From Mytilus galloprovincialis (Eukaryota; Mollusca; Bivalvia; Mytilida; Mytilidae): a stretch of DNA of 64,000 nt. The stretch is taken from assembly GCF_965363235.1 (NCBI RefSeq), contig NC_134844.1, forward strand, positions 18,830,646 through 18,894,645, written 5' to 3'. Every line of letters starts with the position of its first letter. Within the stretch, counting starts at the first letter, position 1. The translations under genes were made by a program, and so were the position numbers. Under the pieces are notes generated by a model, which saw only the letters and a program-made list of their open reading frames with translations, was not told the DNA's origin and did not search any database. This document shows, one piece after another, positions 12,073 to 22,737 of the stretch.

Positions 12073-13880
12073 GGAAATAAAGTTCCAACGCTATTGTAGA
12101 AATTAGGGCGACAGTAGTTTACTGAAGTTAAAAACAGACGAGTATTCAGGTTTTATTTTAACCTTAATCGAATTAGGTTCAACTTTTCAGATGAAATAAT
12201 CGTTTCCGGATATAAAGGAATCACAACGCATCAGCTCACCTGGTTATTGTTATTGGATTTAAACTGTTGTTTGTATACATTTTTATCTGGTTTTTTTTCT
12301 GTATTACACACATGCGAGGATCATGGTTAGAAATATAGAGGGCTGAATAAATTTAAGAGCACTATAAGGACAAAACCATACCAGATTGTTATAAACCGGT
12401 AGTGAAACTAAATCCAGAAAAGCGCTTCGGAAACATGAAATTAATAAAGTGTTTTTTTCATATTTTTTTTACAGTACTGGGTCGATAACTCTATTTGTGG
12501 ATGATCAGTTCTTGAGGATATTATTGTTATAACTTTGGACGCATGAAATTAATAACATGATAACATGGTGTTTACATTTTTTAGCATTTGATGGTTATTC
12601 AAAAGAAAGGAACAACAATTATGGACTTTTTAAATGAATCTTTAAAATTATGTTTCTTCACATTACTGTTATTATACTTAAATATACATAAAAAATATAT
12701 ATCCACAAAAATTCGTTCCTACGAAAATAAATGAATCCGCAGTATTAATTGAGAAATTCAAATATAAAGCTCTCACCAAAGCAAATTGATGTTAAACAAG
12801 ACCAATAAACTTGTTTTCCCCTCAATCGATTAATGCAATTGATTGAGCTAACATAATATTATAGCATGACTGATCGTTGCCCTTCACCTTCATTGAAACG
12901 AAGAAAAATTTGACAATGAGCGTTGTTAAATTTCAGACTATCGACAAACAGGAAGTTGATGAACTTCAAATTTTAGAATTACTTTCAGGTAGCAACTCAC
13001 CATTTTCAGGCTTAAGAACAAATCTTAATCTTTCCCTTCTATAACGCGGGCCAAATTTGACAGGATTCTTTGTACGAGTATTATAAAAACTATCGACATG
13101 CAAAATCGGCTATACGGCGGCAAATGTCAAAATTGTTTACCCGCTATAACTTAAAATCATAAAGAAGAAAACAAAATTTATAATCAATCCCTTTTGTAGA
13201 AGCCAAGTATTATTTGCCGAAAGTTTTCTACCAAAAGTATTTTTGGCAGTCAAACGGACTGATAGGGTCAAGCGATTTCTTAATCTGTTCTCGCCTTTGG
13301 TATGTTAAAACATCTTACCTTTTATTTACCAAAATATACATCAAAATGGATTCATATTACAAACTGATCACGTATGCGTTTACCAGGTGAGCGATTACGA
13401 ATAACTAATTGTTTCTAATGTATCAGGTATATGGTATGTAAAATTATTTGCATGACAAGCTTTCTAGAAATAATTTAATATGAGAATGTTTAATCGCAGA
13501 TATATAAAGCTTTTATACTTGGCTTTATATTCTAAGGTTTAATAGTCATTCTGTCAACCAAAGAGGCACAATGCTAATCCTATAAATGAGTTTTTGAAAC
13601 GTTTACATAATCTTTGTAACATGTGTAGAGTGATCAAAGATACTTATTTCGAAATTTTGTTGATGATTATAAAGGTAAAGTATTTAAAAATTGTGTAACC
13701 AACGAAGTTCTTGAATATATATTCCCACACACTCTCTCATATTCAGAAATAAAATCAATTGAGATTAGTTAATAGATAAATTCAATTATATATTTTGTTT
13801 ATTTAGTGCACTTTTGTCTTGTACTTAAAGGGTGAAAAACTACAAGTTCTAATAAGTATTCTGTGATATGTACATGTAAC
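12073..13880. other. Intergenic stretch upstream of P3H
   Basis: This holds the presumed promoter of the minus-strand P3H gene. No convincing coding exon, RNA gene or defined repeat was seen, and no core promoter motif could be assigned with confidence. Confidence 0.4.
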
Positions 13881-13896
13881 AGTGAAGTTTTACAAT

Positions 13897-14045
13897 CAGG
13901 GATTATGTAAGATCCCAGATTTTTGAGGGACTTTGCTAATCGTTATTGATTATATGTAATCCCTGAAAATCATCAGTAATTTTACATAATCACTGAAAAT
14001 GGTTAGAATTATTTCGAAACAGACAAAAATTATTTCAGGGATAAT
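13897..14045. repeat. Imperfect inverted-repeat element, CAGGGATTATGTA ends
   Basis: ATCAGGGATTATGTAAGATC is followed by GTAATCCCTGAAAA, then TACATAATCACTGAAAA, and last TTTCAGGGATAATC. The alternating direct and inverted GGGATTA/TAATCCC boxes suggest a small foldback or MITE-like element. Confidence 0.45.
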
Positions 14046-14184
14046 CAATAATAAGAAGATGTTTTATTTGATAAAATAACGAATTGTAAGTGAACAGTTT
14101 TTCCAAAGATATTCTAGTTAACCGTGTTGAGCCACAATACCTTATTCTGTAAAATTTGTTTTGAAAATGTATAAACATGGTTTC

Positions 14185-14650
14185 TCACAAGCTATCTTCA
14201 TGGATCTGTCACCAGTTATGACAGCCAGCATTCTAATATCACTTGTTGCTGTAGTGTCATCTTTCAAACTGGTACCAGCATTGACTATCTATAAAGCCGT
14301 TTTTCAGCAACATCTATGTCTATTCATTAAAAGGTTTATACGTAAATATGTTAAATCTCAAACGGATTCATATATATGTTCTCCATTGAAGCTACTATTA
14401 TTCATCAGGTAAGTTTTCTTTTCTTGACATCAATAATTAACCAGTCCAGAATAATATGACCTCTGTTTAATATAGAACATGTCATATTTAGACATGTAGT
14501 AAGTCTATGTCTACCTAGATGTCCACATTAGGTCATATGCATCAATCTAGTAGTCTATGTGTTTCTTATAACTATTTTATTGACATGTACATTTACTTTT
14601 ATTTATACATATAGTGTTATACAATAAGTATTCGTCAATTAAAATTTTCT
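14185..14650 (-). pseudogene. Degenerate GART fragment (GARS exon plus intron), copy 1
   Basis: The plus strand from CACAAGCTATCTTCATGGAT to CATCTTTCAAACTGGTACCA matches the GART exon at 50432-50648 (around 50510-50610) by position-by-position reading, in the same orientation as GART. Downstream sequence also follows the GART intron, and then shares ATAGTGTTATACAATAAGTA with 21497. The reading frame is broken, so it is non-functional. It lies about 1.8 kb upstream of the first C1q gene. Confidence 0.65.
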
Positions 14651-16006
14651 TTTATTTTATTCATGGTAACCGAAAATACATTTAAAGATACCATAATGAC
14701 TTTACTACCAAACAGGAATACCACAGTTATTATCATTTGTTTGATGTGCTTGAGCTTTTAATCGGAGGTCGGTGTTTTATAAGTTCTTCTGGTATTTTTT
14801 AAGTCTCCGTTTAGATTGAAATTGGTCTAGTGGTTTTGGAGGTAGGATCTTTGAATCTTTTTACAGGTGACGGATGATAGCTGTAACGTGATGAAAAAAG
14901 CTTACTTTGACCTTAAGGCCAGATGAGCAAAAACAAAGTTTATAAATTACCCTCACATTTTGTACGATTGTTCTGATTATCATTTGAGTTAATCTAGAAA
15001 ATATTCTATTTTAGACTCTTAGCACAGTTTATCAAGCTTCTCCAACTCTCATGATTTTTAGCTTATATATATTTGATGGCAGTGAGATCATTGCCATCTT
15101 CAGTTATGACATGTTTCACTGTCGCATTGTTTCGTGAGTGTTTGATTTGTTAGGAAAAGTAGGCTTTTTTTGTATGAATTGGAAAGACCAGTTCAACTAT
15201 AATAAAAATATTGTAAGAATAGTATTGTTCTTTTTCGATTCGTTATAAACTGTAAAATAAAATCACAAAAATACTGAACTCGGCGGAAAATTCAAAACGA
15301 AAAGTCCCTAATCGACGGCAAAACCAAAACCTTTAACACATGGTTTAATGTGCTTATTGCGTATCTGTTTAATAATTGCACGATTTAGCCTCATTTCTTA
15401 TTTTCAAAAAGTGTTGTTCAAGTGTGGAAGTTGCATAGAAAAAATGGATTTATAGAATAAATAATTATTGAAAATGTCATGTTACAATTTGCAGAACTTA
15501 AAAGGTTAAAAGTGTAGATTTGAGATGCAATTTACTCAAAATATAAACAATATGTAAAATGAAAAACAAAACTAAAAATTGTACTAAAGACATACGATTT
15601 ATGGTTCATTAGCCTCTGATTGTACAAATATTTAGTTGTTTTCAAGAACACATGCTATATTAGAATTCATTTTTCCAATATATTCCAAGAAAAAAAAACT
15701 GAACATATGTGACATTTTTTTAAATGAAATTATAGATATTCAATATTATAATTAAGGACCAAAATGGAAAATTGAAACATCAATTTGGAACTGTAAACAG
15801 TCTCTTTTGTCTTTAATTTAAGTAGCGAGTTTTCCATGTGAATCTGAAATATCCCAATCTTGAAAAGGACAATAAGTTCTGTCTGTGATAGATTTCTTGA
15901 AGAACGGTCATTTGTGTATATTTTACATACTTCTTTTTGTTTTATCGCAATAAAATTTTGTTTATAACATTGCTCCTTATAACAAAGCCATATTAATTCT
16001 TTCAGA

Positions 16007-16175
16007 ATGAATATTCCCTGGTTCTGTTTTTTCATCAATATCTTTGTATTGACCGATGGACTAGCTGAACAGATAAAATGTTTGGAAGCAGAATCTGATC
16101 TCACGAAATACATAAATTGGCAGATGGAGATTTATAATGCTGGACGTAACAGTCCCTCACCACAGAAATGTCAAG
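16007..16175 (+). CDS. C1q gene 1, exon 1 (signal peptide)
   Basis: The sequence starts MNIPWFCFFINIFVLTDGLA, a clear signal peptide, then EQIKCLEAESDLTKYINWQM. The donor CAAG|GTACGT is strong. The ORF stays open to 16366, and a second donor at 16328/16329 (AATG|GTAGAT) has the same phase, so use of a longer exon cannot be excluded. Confidence 0.75.
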
Positions 16176-19100
16176 GTACGTTTAAAAAAACATTATTTCT
16201 TTTTTGCTTCCAATTACATAAGTTGGATCAATCCCGAATGGCTAATTACATTCTCAACCATCTGACATTAAACCAAACTGTTGATAAACTGTCCAGAATG
16301 TTCAACGTGTCATTAAAATTCCCAAATGGTAGATACTTTTTCTGTTTTCTTATTCAAGACTGGTAATCTTTTTACATTTCAGTACGGTGCCAATTTGGGT
16401 GCGACGAAAAACTAAAAAGAAATTATATCTGATCAAAGTACATTGACATTGAAAAAAACATATAGAGTTGTCTGTACTGTAAAGAACAAAATATATGAGG
16501 AAATTCTCATGCAATTATTTTTGAATGATGATTTTCATCGGACTTTGACAAATTTTTGGAAAGGTTAGATAACACGTTCTATCAGAAAGCTACCATTTTG
16601 AATAATGAGTTTTAAATGTAATTTCTAAAAAAAAAGAACAAAAAGACACATTTTGTGCATCAAAATCTTTCTTTTGTTAATATTTAAACCATTCAGAAGC
16701 TTACGAAAAGAATAAATACGTCTTGTGTATATGCTTGAAGTCGGGAGTATAACTATAATGTCAAATTATTTAGATACAATAGACGGCGTAACAGATTCAC
16801 AGTTTTTTTTAATTAGGGCATTTCTTAGTCAAAAAGAATACTAAATGGAATTAATTTAAATATATAGCATTAAACTAGAGAAAAATATAGTGAATTTTAT
16901 GCAAAGCCTTCATAAAAAACTGTTTACCTGTTTGCCAAGCTTTAAATACAATACAGATATCTCATAAATCTACTTACATTCTAGAATTTTAAAAAACAAT
17001 TGTTTGACATCTTTAACAGTAGATAGTCGGGGCTTTAGCTTGTTTGCATTATACACTGTATTATACTCTAATAAAGGCAACAGTAGTGTACCGCTATTCA
17101 TTTGTTTCGTAAATAGATTGAGAAAAAACAAATCAGGGTTACAAGCTAGAACCGCAGTAAACACTGAAACACTGAAGCACAGCTTTATGGCAATGTTTTA
17201 TATGCCGCTAAAATTACAACATAACATGACAGGAATACTGTACAAAAAAATGCAAGAACACTCAGGAAAGAGAAAAACATAAATATAAATATAAATATTC
17301 ATTTCAACATGTTAACAACAGAATAACAAAAATACCTAAATTTTTTTTAGGACAGTACACAAAAACAGCATATTATTATTAATCAACCAATGTATCAACG
17401 TCATAAAAAGTGACGTCACATGTAAATTTCAAAATTTGGACATAAATTGAGATTAGGTTTGTTATTATGTTATAAGATGTATTTTATAACAATTACAAGA
17501 ATATCAATATAGAATTTTGTTAATAGCTAGTTGCTAACTGTACTATCTAACTTAACATCTTATATCATTTAATTTAAAGTAATCAAACGAAAAAAATTAA
17601 ATTGTAAACTATGTAATAGTTTCAAAGTCAATAAACCATGATGAGGGGTTTTACATTAATCCCTCATCTTAAACAACCCAATCACAAACTAATCTAAAGA
17701 GATAAGAAGTACCAATGCTTATACAACTTCATGCATAATACCATTGACCGACCACTAATGGCTCCCCAGAAATTGACCTAATCACAAACTAATATATGTT
17801 AACTAAGAAAAAGTTTCAATGTCGATAAGACCATTACTGAGGGGTGGTGCCAAATAATCTCCATGGTAATTAGATGTGCCAATGCAAATACAACTTTTTA
17901 AAATATCATTGACCTACCACTTGTTGTTTACCATAACCTGACCTAATTCTACAGTTAATACATTTTTTGACACAGCATTCTCCTCGATGAGAGACAAAAA
18001 TCGTCTATTAAATTTAAAAAAAAAAAAATAATAATTATTACAATAATACCGAACTTCAAGGAAAATTAAAAATGGAAAGTCCTTTATAAAATGACAAAAT
18101 CAAAAGCTGAAACACATCTTACAAATTGAAAACAACTGTCATATTCCTAACTTTTTCATTTAAGTGATAAATTGAATATTTTGGATATTTACAGAACATT
18201 TCTGCATTAAAAGATGCTCTCCATCTTTCATAGTGTCTGTGAAAAAACTAAAAACATTCGTAAAGTTATCTTTCAAGGGCAATAACTCTTATAAGAGATC
18301 AATTGGTGATATTTTTCATGCTGATTTATTTTTTAGGTCGTACTTTGCTGTATTGTTTCTTGCCAAGTTCTCTCTGTCTTAGTTTTTGTACCAAACAAAA
18401 AAAAAATGATAAAAATTATCTTTTCAGAGTATAACACTTATTGGTGATCATTCGACGATTTAAATCAATTTACTTATTTTTAAGTCTTACTTTTTTATGT
18501 TTTTGGTGTTGGTCTTTCAAGGGCAGACACTCTTAGAGAGGATTAATCAACAATGTCTGTCATGATGACTTATCCGATGGTCTAACTTTTCTGTACTCCT
18601 TATAAAAAATTCTGAATTGGACTTACAAAATGAACGAAAATGTTTTTCAAGGGCAATAACTCTTATAAGGGGATCTATTGAAGTGTGTTTTACTTTGCTG
18701 AACATTTTTTATACATAAAATTCCTCTTGATCTAAAATAGCTTTAAAGATGATAACCAATTACTGAGAAATTTCATCAGAATTTTTATTGCAGGGACAAT
18801 AACTCTAAATAAGGGTGTCCAATTCAATTGAAAAAATCAGAAACAAATAGATCTTTAACTTCTGATTTGGTTATCTGTCAGTTTTGTCTTATTGCTTTAG
18901 TTTTTTTAAAATATAAATTAAAAACTATTTTTACCTTTTTTTTCACCATGGCGTGTTTGTTTGTTGATTGACTGAAATACAAAAGACAAACTTAATACTA
19001 GCTACAATAAGGATCATTCGTCTCAAGTTTGCTTCAAATTGGTTCATCTAAGATTTGCTATTATATCATTACTTTACAGTTAGATTCGAGAAGGTGTTTC

Positions 19101-19636
19101 AGCAATCAAATTGGTTATATTAACTTAATCTAGTTATAACATTCAAGAGTTTTAATTGTAGCCAGTTTTATTAATTACGTAGTAAAATATCACTGACAAT
19201 TATGGAAACAAATAAACCAACATTTATTTTTTCAGATATGTTGAAAGAGAGGCCAGCTTTCTTTGTGTTTGTGAAGGCCGACAGTGTTTCGTTCACTGGA
19301 CATGACATTTTGAAATTTGACGATGTGAGAACAAACATAGGGAATCACTACAACGCATCCACTGGATACTTTACAGCTCCAAAACCAGGGTTGTATGAAA
19401 TATCTTGTCTTTTGTTTGGATGTGGAACCTCCGCAGTTACCTTCCAGATACATAAAAACAGTCAGATTTTTGGCTATGGATATACACCAGGCAGAGAATG
19501 GAATTCGAATACTGTGTCTCTACTGATGGAGTTGAAGAAAGGAGACAATGTATATGTCAAGCATCGACATCCAAACAAGAAAGAAACCGTCCAAGGAACT
19601 CAACATTCATATTTTTCTGGCCGTCTTCTACAATAA
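16007..19636 (+). CDS. Secreted C1q-domain protein 1 (two exons)
   Basis: Exon 1 (16007-16175) encodes a signal peptide and about 36 mature residues and ends CAAG|GTACGT in phase 1. Exon 2 (19236-19636) follows acceptor TTTTTTCAG and encodes a whole C1q globular domain. The junction forms one Asp codon (G|AT). The predicted protein is about 189 residues, with a signal peptide at residues 1-20 and no Gly-X-Y collagen stretch, so it is of the ghC1q/C1q-domain type used by bivalves as secreted lectin-like immune recognition proteins. The ligand cannot be read from sequence. An alternative exon 1 end at 16328 would add about 51 residues in the same phase. It is a tandem paralogue of the gene at 22644-24855. 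Confidence 0.85.
16330..19235. other. C1q gene 1 intron with dispersed repeats
   Basis: Holds the AGGCAACAGTAG-family repeat (about 17030-17300), two diverged units containing AATCACAAACTAAT (about 17680-17960), the reverse CCGTTTT-family repeat (about 18045-18135), and diverged units with AAGGGCAATAACTCTTATAA (about 18240-18900). No coding exon was recognised. A CRE-like TGACGTCA lies near 17410. Confidence 0.5.
19236..19636 (+). CDS. C1q gene 1, exon 2 (C1q domain)
   Basis: About 132 residues starting MLKERPAFFVFVKADSVSF. Family landmarks are HYNASTGYFTAPKPGLYE (the aromatic-rich core strand) and SYFSGRLL at the C-terminus. The phase-1 acceptor at 19235 is preceded by a T-rich tract. The stop overlaps AATAAA at 19632-19637, a possible but unusually placed poly(A) signal. 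Confidence 0.9.
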
Positions 19637-20054
19637 AGTATCAAATGACTAATTAAGATGAATCATAGTTCTTTGTAGAAAAAATAGTTATCAATCTTGC
19701 AAGATTTAAGGGTGATATTATTTATCAGTTTTGTCAAATTGAGCATTCTTACCTAACCAGTTACTCGGATAATCTCTCGACCGTAACCGTAACTTGGATA
19801 AGAAAAACGGTAAGTTTTGGTATTTGTCCAAATTGTAGTTAAAACACTTGCAAAACGGGTCGTCCTTTTGACTGTTTTGGATGTACAAATTAGAAGCAAT
19901 GTGTAACATGAATAGCGACATTAAATCCTTAGGTAGAGGAAGAATTTTTACATTGTCAAATAATCCTAGCAACAACTCTTTGTGGAATTAGTAGCTTAAC
20001 TTCTTTCCCTATGAAATATACCCTTATTTTCTAGTAACATGCCAAATATTCAAC

Positions 20055-20175
20055 CACCAATGACGGTCAAGCCCCTGGTTACATTGATTAATGGTTTATT
20101 TGCTATTATCCTGGACATGTATGAACTATTTTCCACTAGACGTTAAGCAAGCAACAATCAATCAATAAACCATGT
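20055..20175. repeat. Dispersed mollusc-type repeat (ACGTTAAGCAAGCAACAATC)
   Basis: Contains CCTGGACATGTATGAACTAT followed by CTAGACGTTAAGCAAGCAAC and ends AATCAATCAATAAACC. A shorter related copy in the opposite sense is at about 40262-40335 (ATTGATTGAATGGTGTTTAA). Confidence 0.5.
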
Positions 20176-20269
20176 AAAGAAAAATATTTGCAGTAGTGTA
20201 TGGTTATACAATTTAAAAAAAACCTATACATTGTACACATTTATTAATGTAATATATATCATCTAAACT

Positions 20270-21540
20270 GTTTCTTTTTGTATTTTTTTAAATAGCTTGT
20301 GTTTTATTTTTATTTTTATTCATAAATGCCTTTCAAAAACCCAAAGTAAAAACAATAGGTGTCACGTCTCAGCTGTGGATTTGATGACAAAAAAGTAACC
20401 GATCTCCCAATGCCAAATTTATAAATACTGTTGGCTAAACAGGTCTGTTGGTAGGATATTTTTGCAAAGGTCAGATAAATGTATCAAAACTGATCATGGC
20501 CGTTAGTGTTTGAAAACAATTCCAAAATTTATTGGGTTAAACTACGTATATGAAAGGGAGAAGGTTTGGATCCAGTAAAACGTTTAATTCCGCTGCAAAT
20601 GTTTGCACCTGTCCTAAGTTAGGAATCTGATGTACAGTAGTTGTCGTTTGTTTATGTAATTTATACGTGTTTCTCGTTTCTCGTTTTTTTTATATAAATT
20701 AGACCGTTGGTTTTCCTGTTTGAATGGTTTTACACTAGTAATTTTGAGGCCCTTTATAGCTTGTTGTTCGGGGTGAGCCAAGGCTCCGTGTTCAAGGCCG
20801 TACATTGACCTATAATGGTTTACTTTTTTTTAAATTGTCATTTGGATGGAGAGTTGTCTCATTGGCACCACACCACATCTTCCTATATCTATCTAGCAAG
20901 TACCCAGAATCTAATATCACTTATGTTATGACTGCTCTGAAATTGTATAAACTTGGTCCAATCAGTGGTCCGCTGAACTATCTTCAGTTATTTATCAACA
21001 ACAATTACAGCCAACACTCGTTCATCATTTGTTACTGTAGTCTCATCTTTTAAACTGGTACTAGCGTGGAATATATGTAAATCAGTTTTCTCAGGGACAT
21101 CTATACCTTACAGTTGAAAAAAATAACATATACATGTGCATTAGTCTCAAACAAGTTCGTAGTACTTTTTTATACTACCTCTCCTTTTCTTCATTAGGTG
21201 AGTCTCCTTAAAAAAGAATGACCCTTCAATTCTTTTTAATTTTCTCCGTTCTACAAGTTATTTATCATGACCGGTTTATTTGACAATATTCATCTAAAAC
21301 ATAAAAAAATAAAAAGTGTCTAGAAGCGTATAAGTTCTCAAGTCCAATATAATGTGAGCTATGAATTATTAAGAGCATATCATACGTATCAGGCCTATTT
21401 TTATTCCAGGTCATATGTTGACCTTTCGAAATCTAATTTCGAATAAAAAATAAGTTGTTGATAACTGTCTCTTTGACATACATTTACTTGGATTTATACA
21501 TATAGTGTTATACAATAAGTATTCATTAATTAAAACTAGT
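20270..21540 (-). pseudogene. Degenerate GART segment (introns plus GARS exon), copy 2
   Basis: The segment follows 50140-50950 of GART through intron, exon and intron. Examples are TGCCTTTCAAAAACCCAA, GTTGGTAGGATATTTTTGCA, AAACTGATCAT, then the exon match from AAGTACCCAGAATCTAATAT to about 21105, then ATTAGTCTCAAACAAG. A roughly 300-bp dispersed repeat (20560-20885) is inserted. Stops and indels abolish coding. The shared introns show a genomic duplication, not a retrocopy. Confidence 0.75.
20640..20890 (-). repeat. Dispersed repeat inserted in the GART-derived segment
   Basis: Contains GGATGGAGAGTTGTCTCATT and CAAGGCCGTACATTGACC. It is absent from the corresponding place in the intact GART intron near 50420, so it inserted after the duplication. 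It is the same family as 22885-23190. Confidence 0.6.
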
Positions 21541-21654
21541 ACCTATATACTTCATATGTTTGGTTTTTTTTTTAAATGTAAAGTCATTTCTGGTTGGATT
21601 CTATTTAAATATGGTATCAAAAAGAATAAGAATTGTCACAGGTTTTTTTTTTAT

Positions 21655-21963
21655 TTAAGGAATGACTGTAATATTTTTTCTGTCTATGAAGAAATAACAT
21701 AAAAAATTTGGTGCACACTGAATAACGCGCGTAGCGGGTTATTTAACAGTGTGCACCACATTTTTTTAGGTTATTTCGAATAGACAGAAAAAATATTACA
21801 GTTATTTCTTATAATTTAATTCTAAATTCCATTTTAAACCGTAGAAAACCATGAAAAAACGTTGATGACGTCACGGTCACATGACTAAATTATGTCTATG
21901 GGCTGATAACAAAATAACGTCAGCCAATCAGAAGACGCGTTACATCCAAAATTAAATTATTCG
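21655..21963 (+). mobile_element. Palindrome-headed MITE, copy B
   Basis: This is a plus-oriented copy of the element at 6470-6777. It has AATGACTGTAATATTTTTTC, a central GTGCACAC...GTGTGCAC palindrome, the complementary arm, then TGACGTCA and GTCACATGAC, ending in ACATCCAAAATTAAATTAT. Confidence 0.75.
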
Positions 21964-22643
21964 TTTATAATTTTGTTGTGACGTATACACATTTGAGGAA
22001 GGACTGAACAACACAATAATTCACGAATGTTTGTAGGGCATAAGTTAATAGTCTTGAGTGGATATTTTTCTTTGTTTTAATTCTTAGATTGCTTGGTTTT
22101 TTTTTAATTTCGTTATGACTTTGTTGTGAAGCATACTGATGAAGGGATGATTTGAATGTATTATTTTATTTTTGAAGTTTACAATATATTTCGTCCAACT
22201 GATTTTTTATTATTAAATTTGGTTGTTATATATCGTAACTTTATGAACAAAAAGTCACAATTGTGTTTTCGGTTTTGTTTTTTTTTTTTTTATTAAAGAA
22301 AACACTTTAAATGAAAAATATAACAAAATCAACAAATAAGTTTGTTAAAATTGGAATTTGACCAGAAATGACCTCACAATATTTTTTGAAAAATCGTAGT
22401 TTAATATGAAATACAAAGTGAAAAATCACAAGTGACAAATACTTTTTACCATGCACTGAACTTTAAAAAGATGTTTAAGGAAATGTTATTTTCCTGTTTA
22501 ACAATTGCGCAACATAAAACGGAAAGACAAACCTGATAGATGAACTGCATATATCTTCTACAAGGCTATACATATACTATAAAAGATTAGGACAAATCAT
22601 TATTATGACAATATGAAATGCAACAAGTTGACAAATTTTTAAA

Positions 22644-22737
22644 ATGTTTGAACTGATATTAATTTTGTGTGTGGTAAGTGCGACTACACAAGCTGAAGGC
22701 TGCAGAATTGATGATGTCATTCAGGAGAAAATTGAAG
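22644..22737 (+). CDS. C1q gene 2, exon 1 (signal peptide)
   Basis: 31 codons plus one base: MFELILILCVVSATTQAEG, then CRIDDVIQEKIE, ending GAAG|GTATTT. It is too short to stand out as an ORF. It is supported by the signal peptide, the donor and the phase match to exon 2. Confidence 0.8.

Noticed and set aside
14161..14412. Plus ORF of 83 residues with a hydrophobic segment
   Set aside because: Same reason: antisense of the degenerate GARS exon fragment.
15730..16113. 127-residue minus ORF overlapping C1q exon 1
   Set aside because: Antisense shadow of the signal-peptide exon and flank; no family features.
19718..19975. 85-residue minus ORF after C1q gene 1
   Set aside because: No splice or family support; not repeated near C1q gene 2.
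20805..21053. Plus ORF of 82 residues at 20805
   Set aside because: It runs antisense through the degenerate GART exon copy, so the apparent coding is inherited from the real minus-strand exon.
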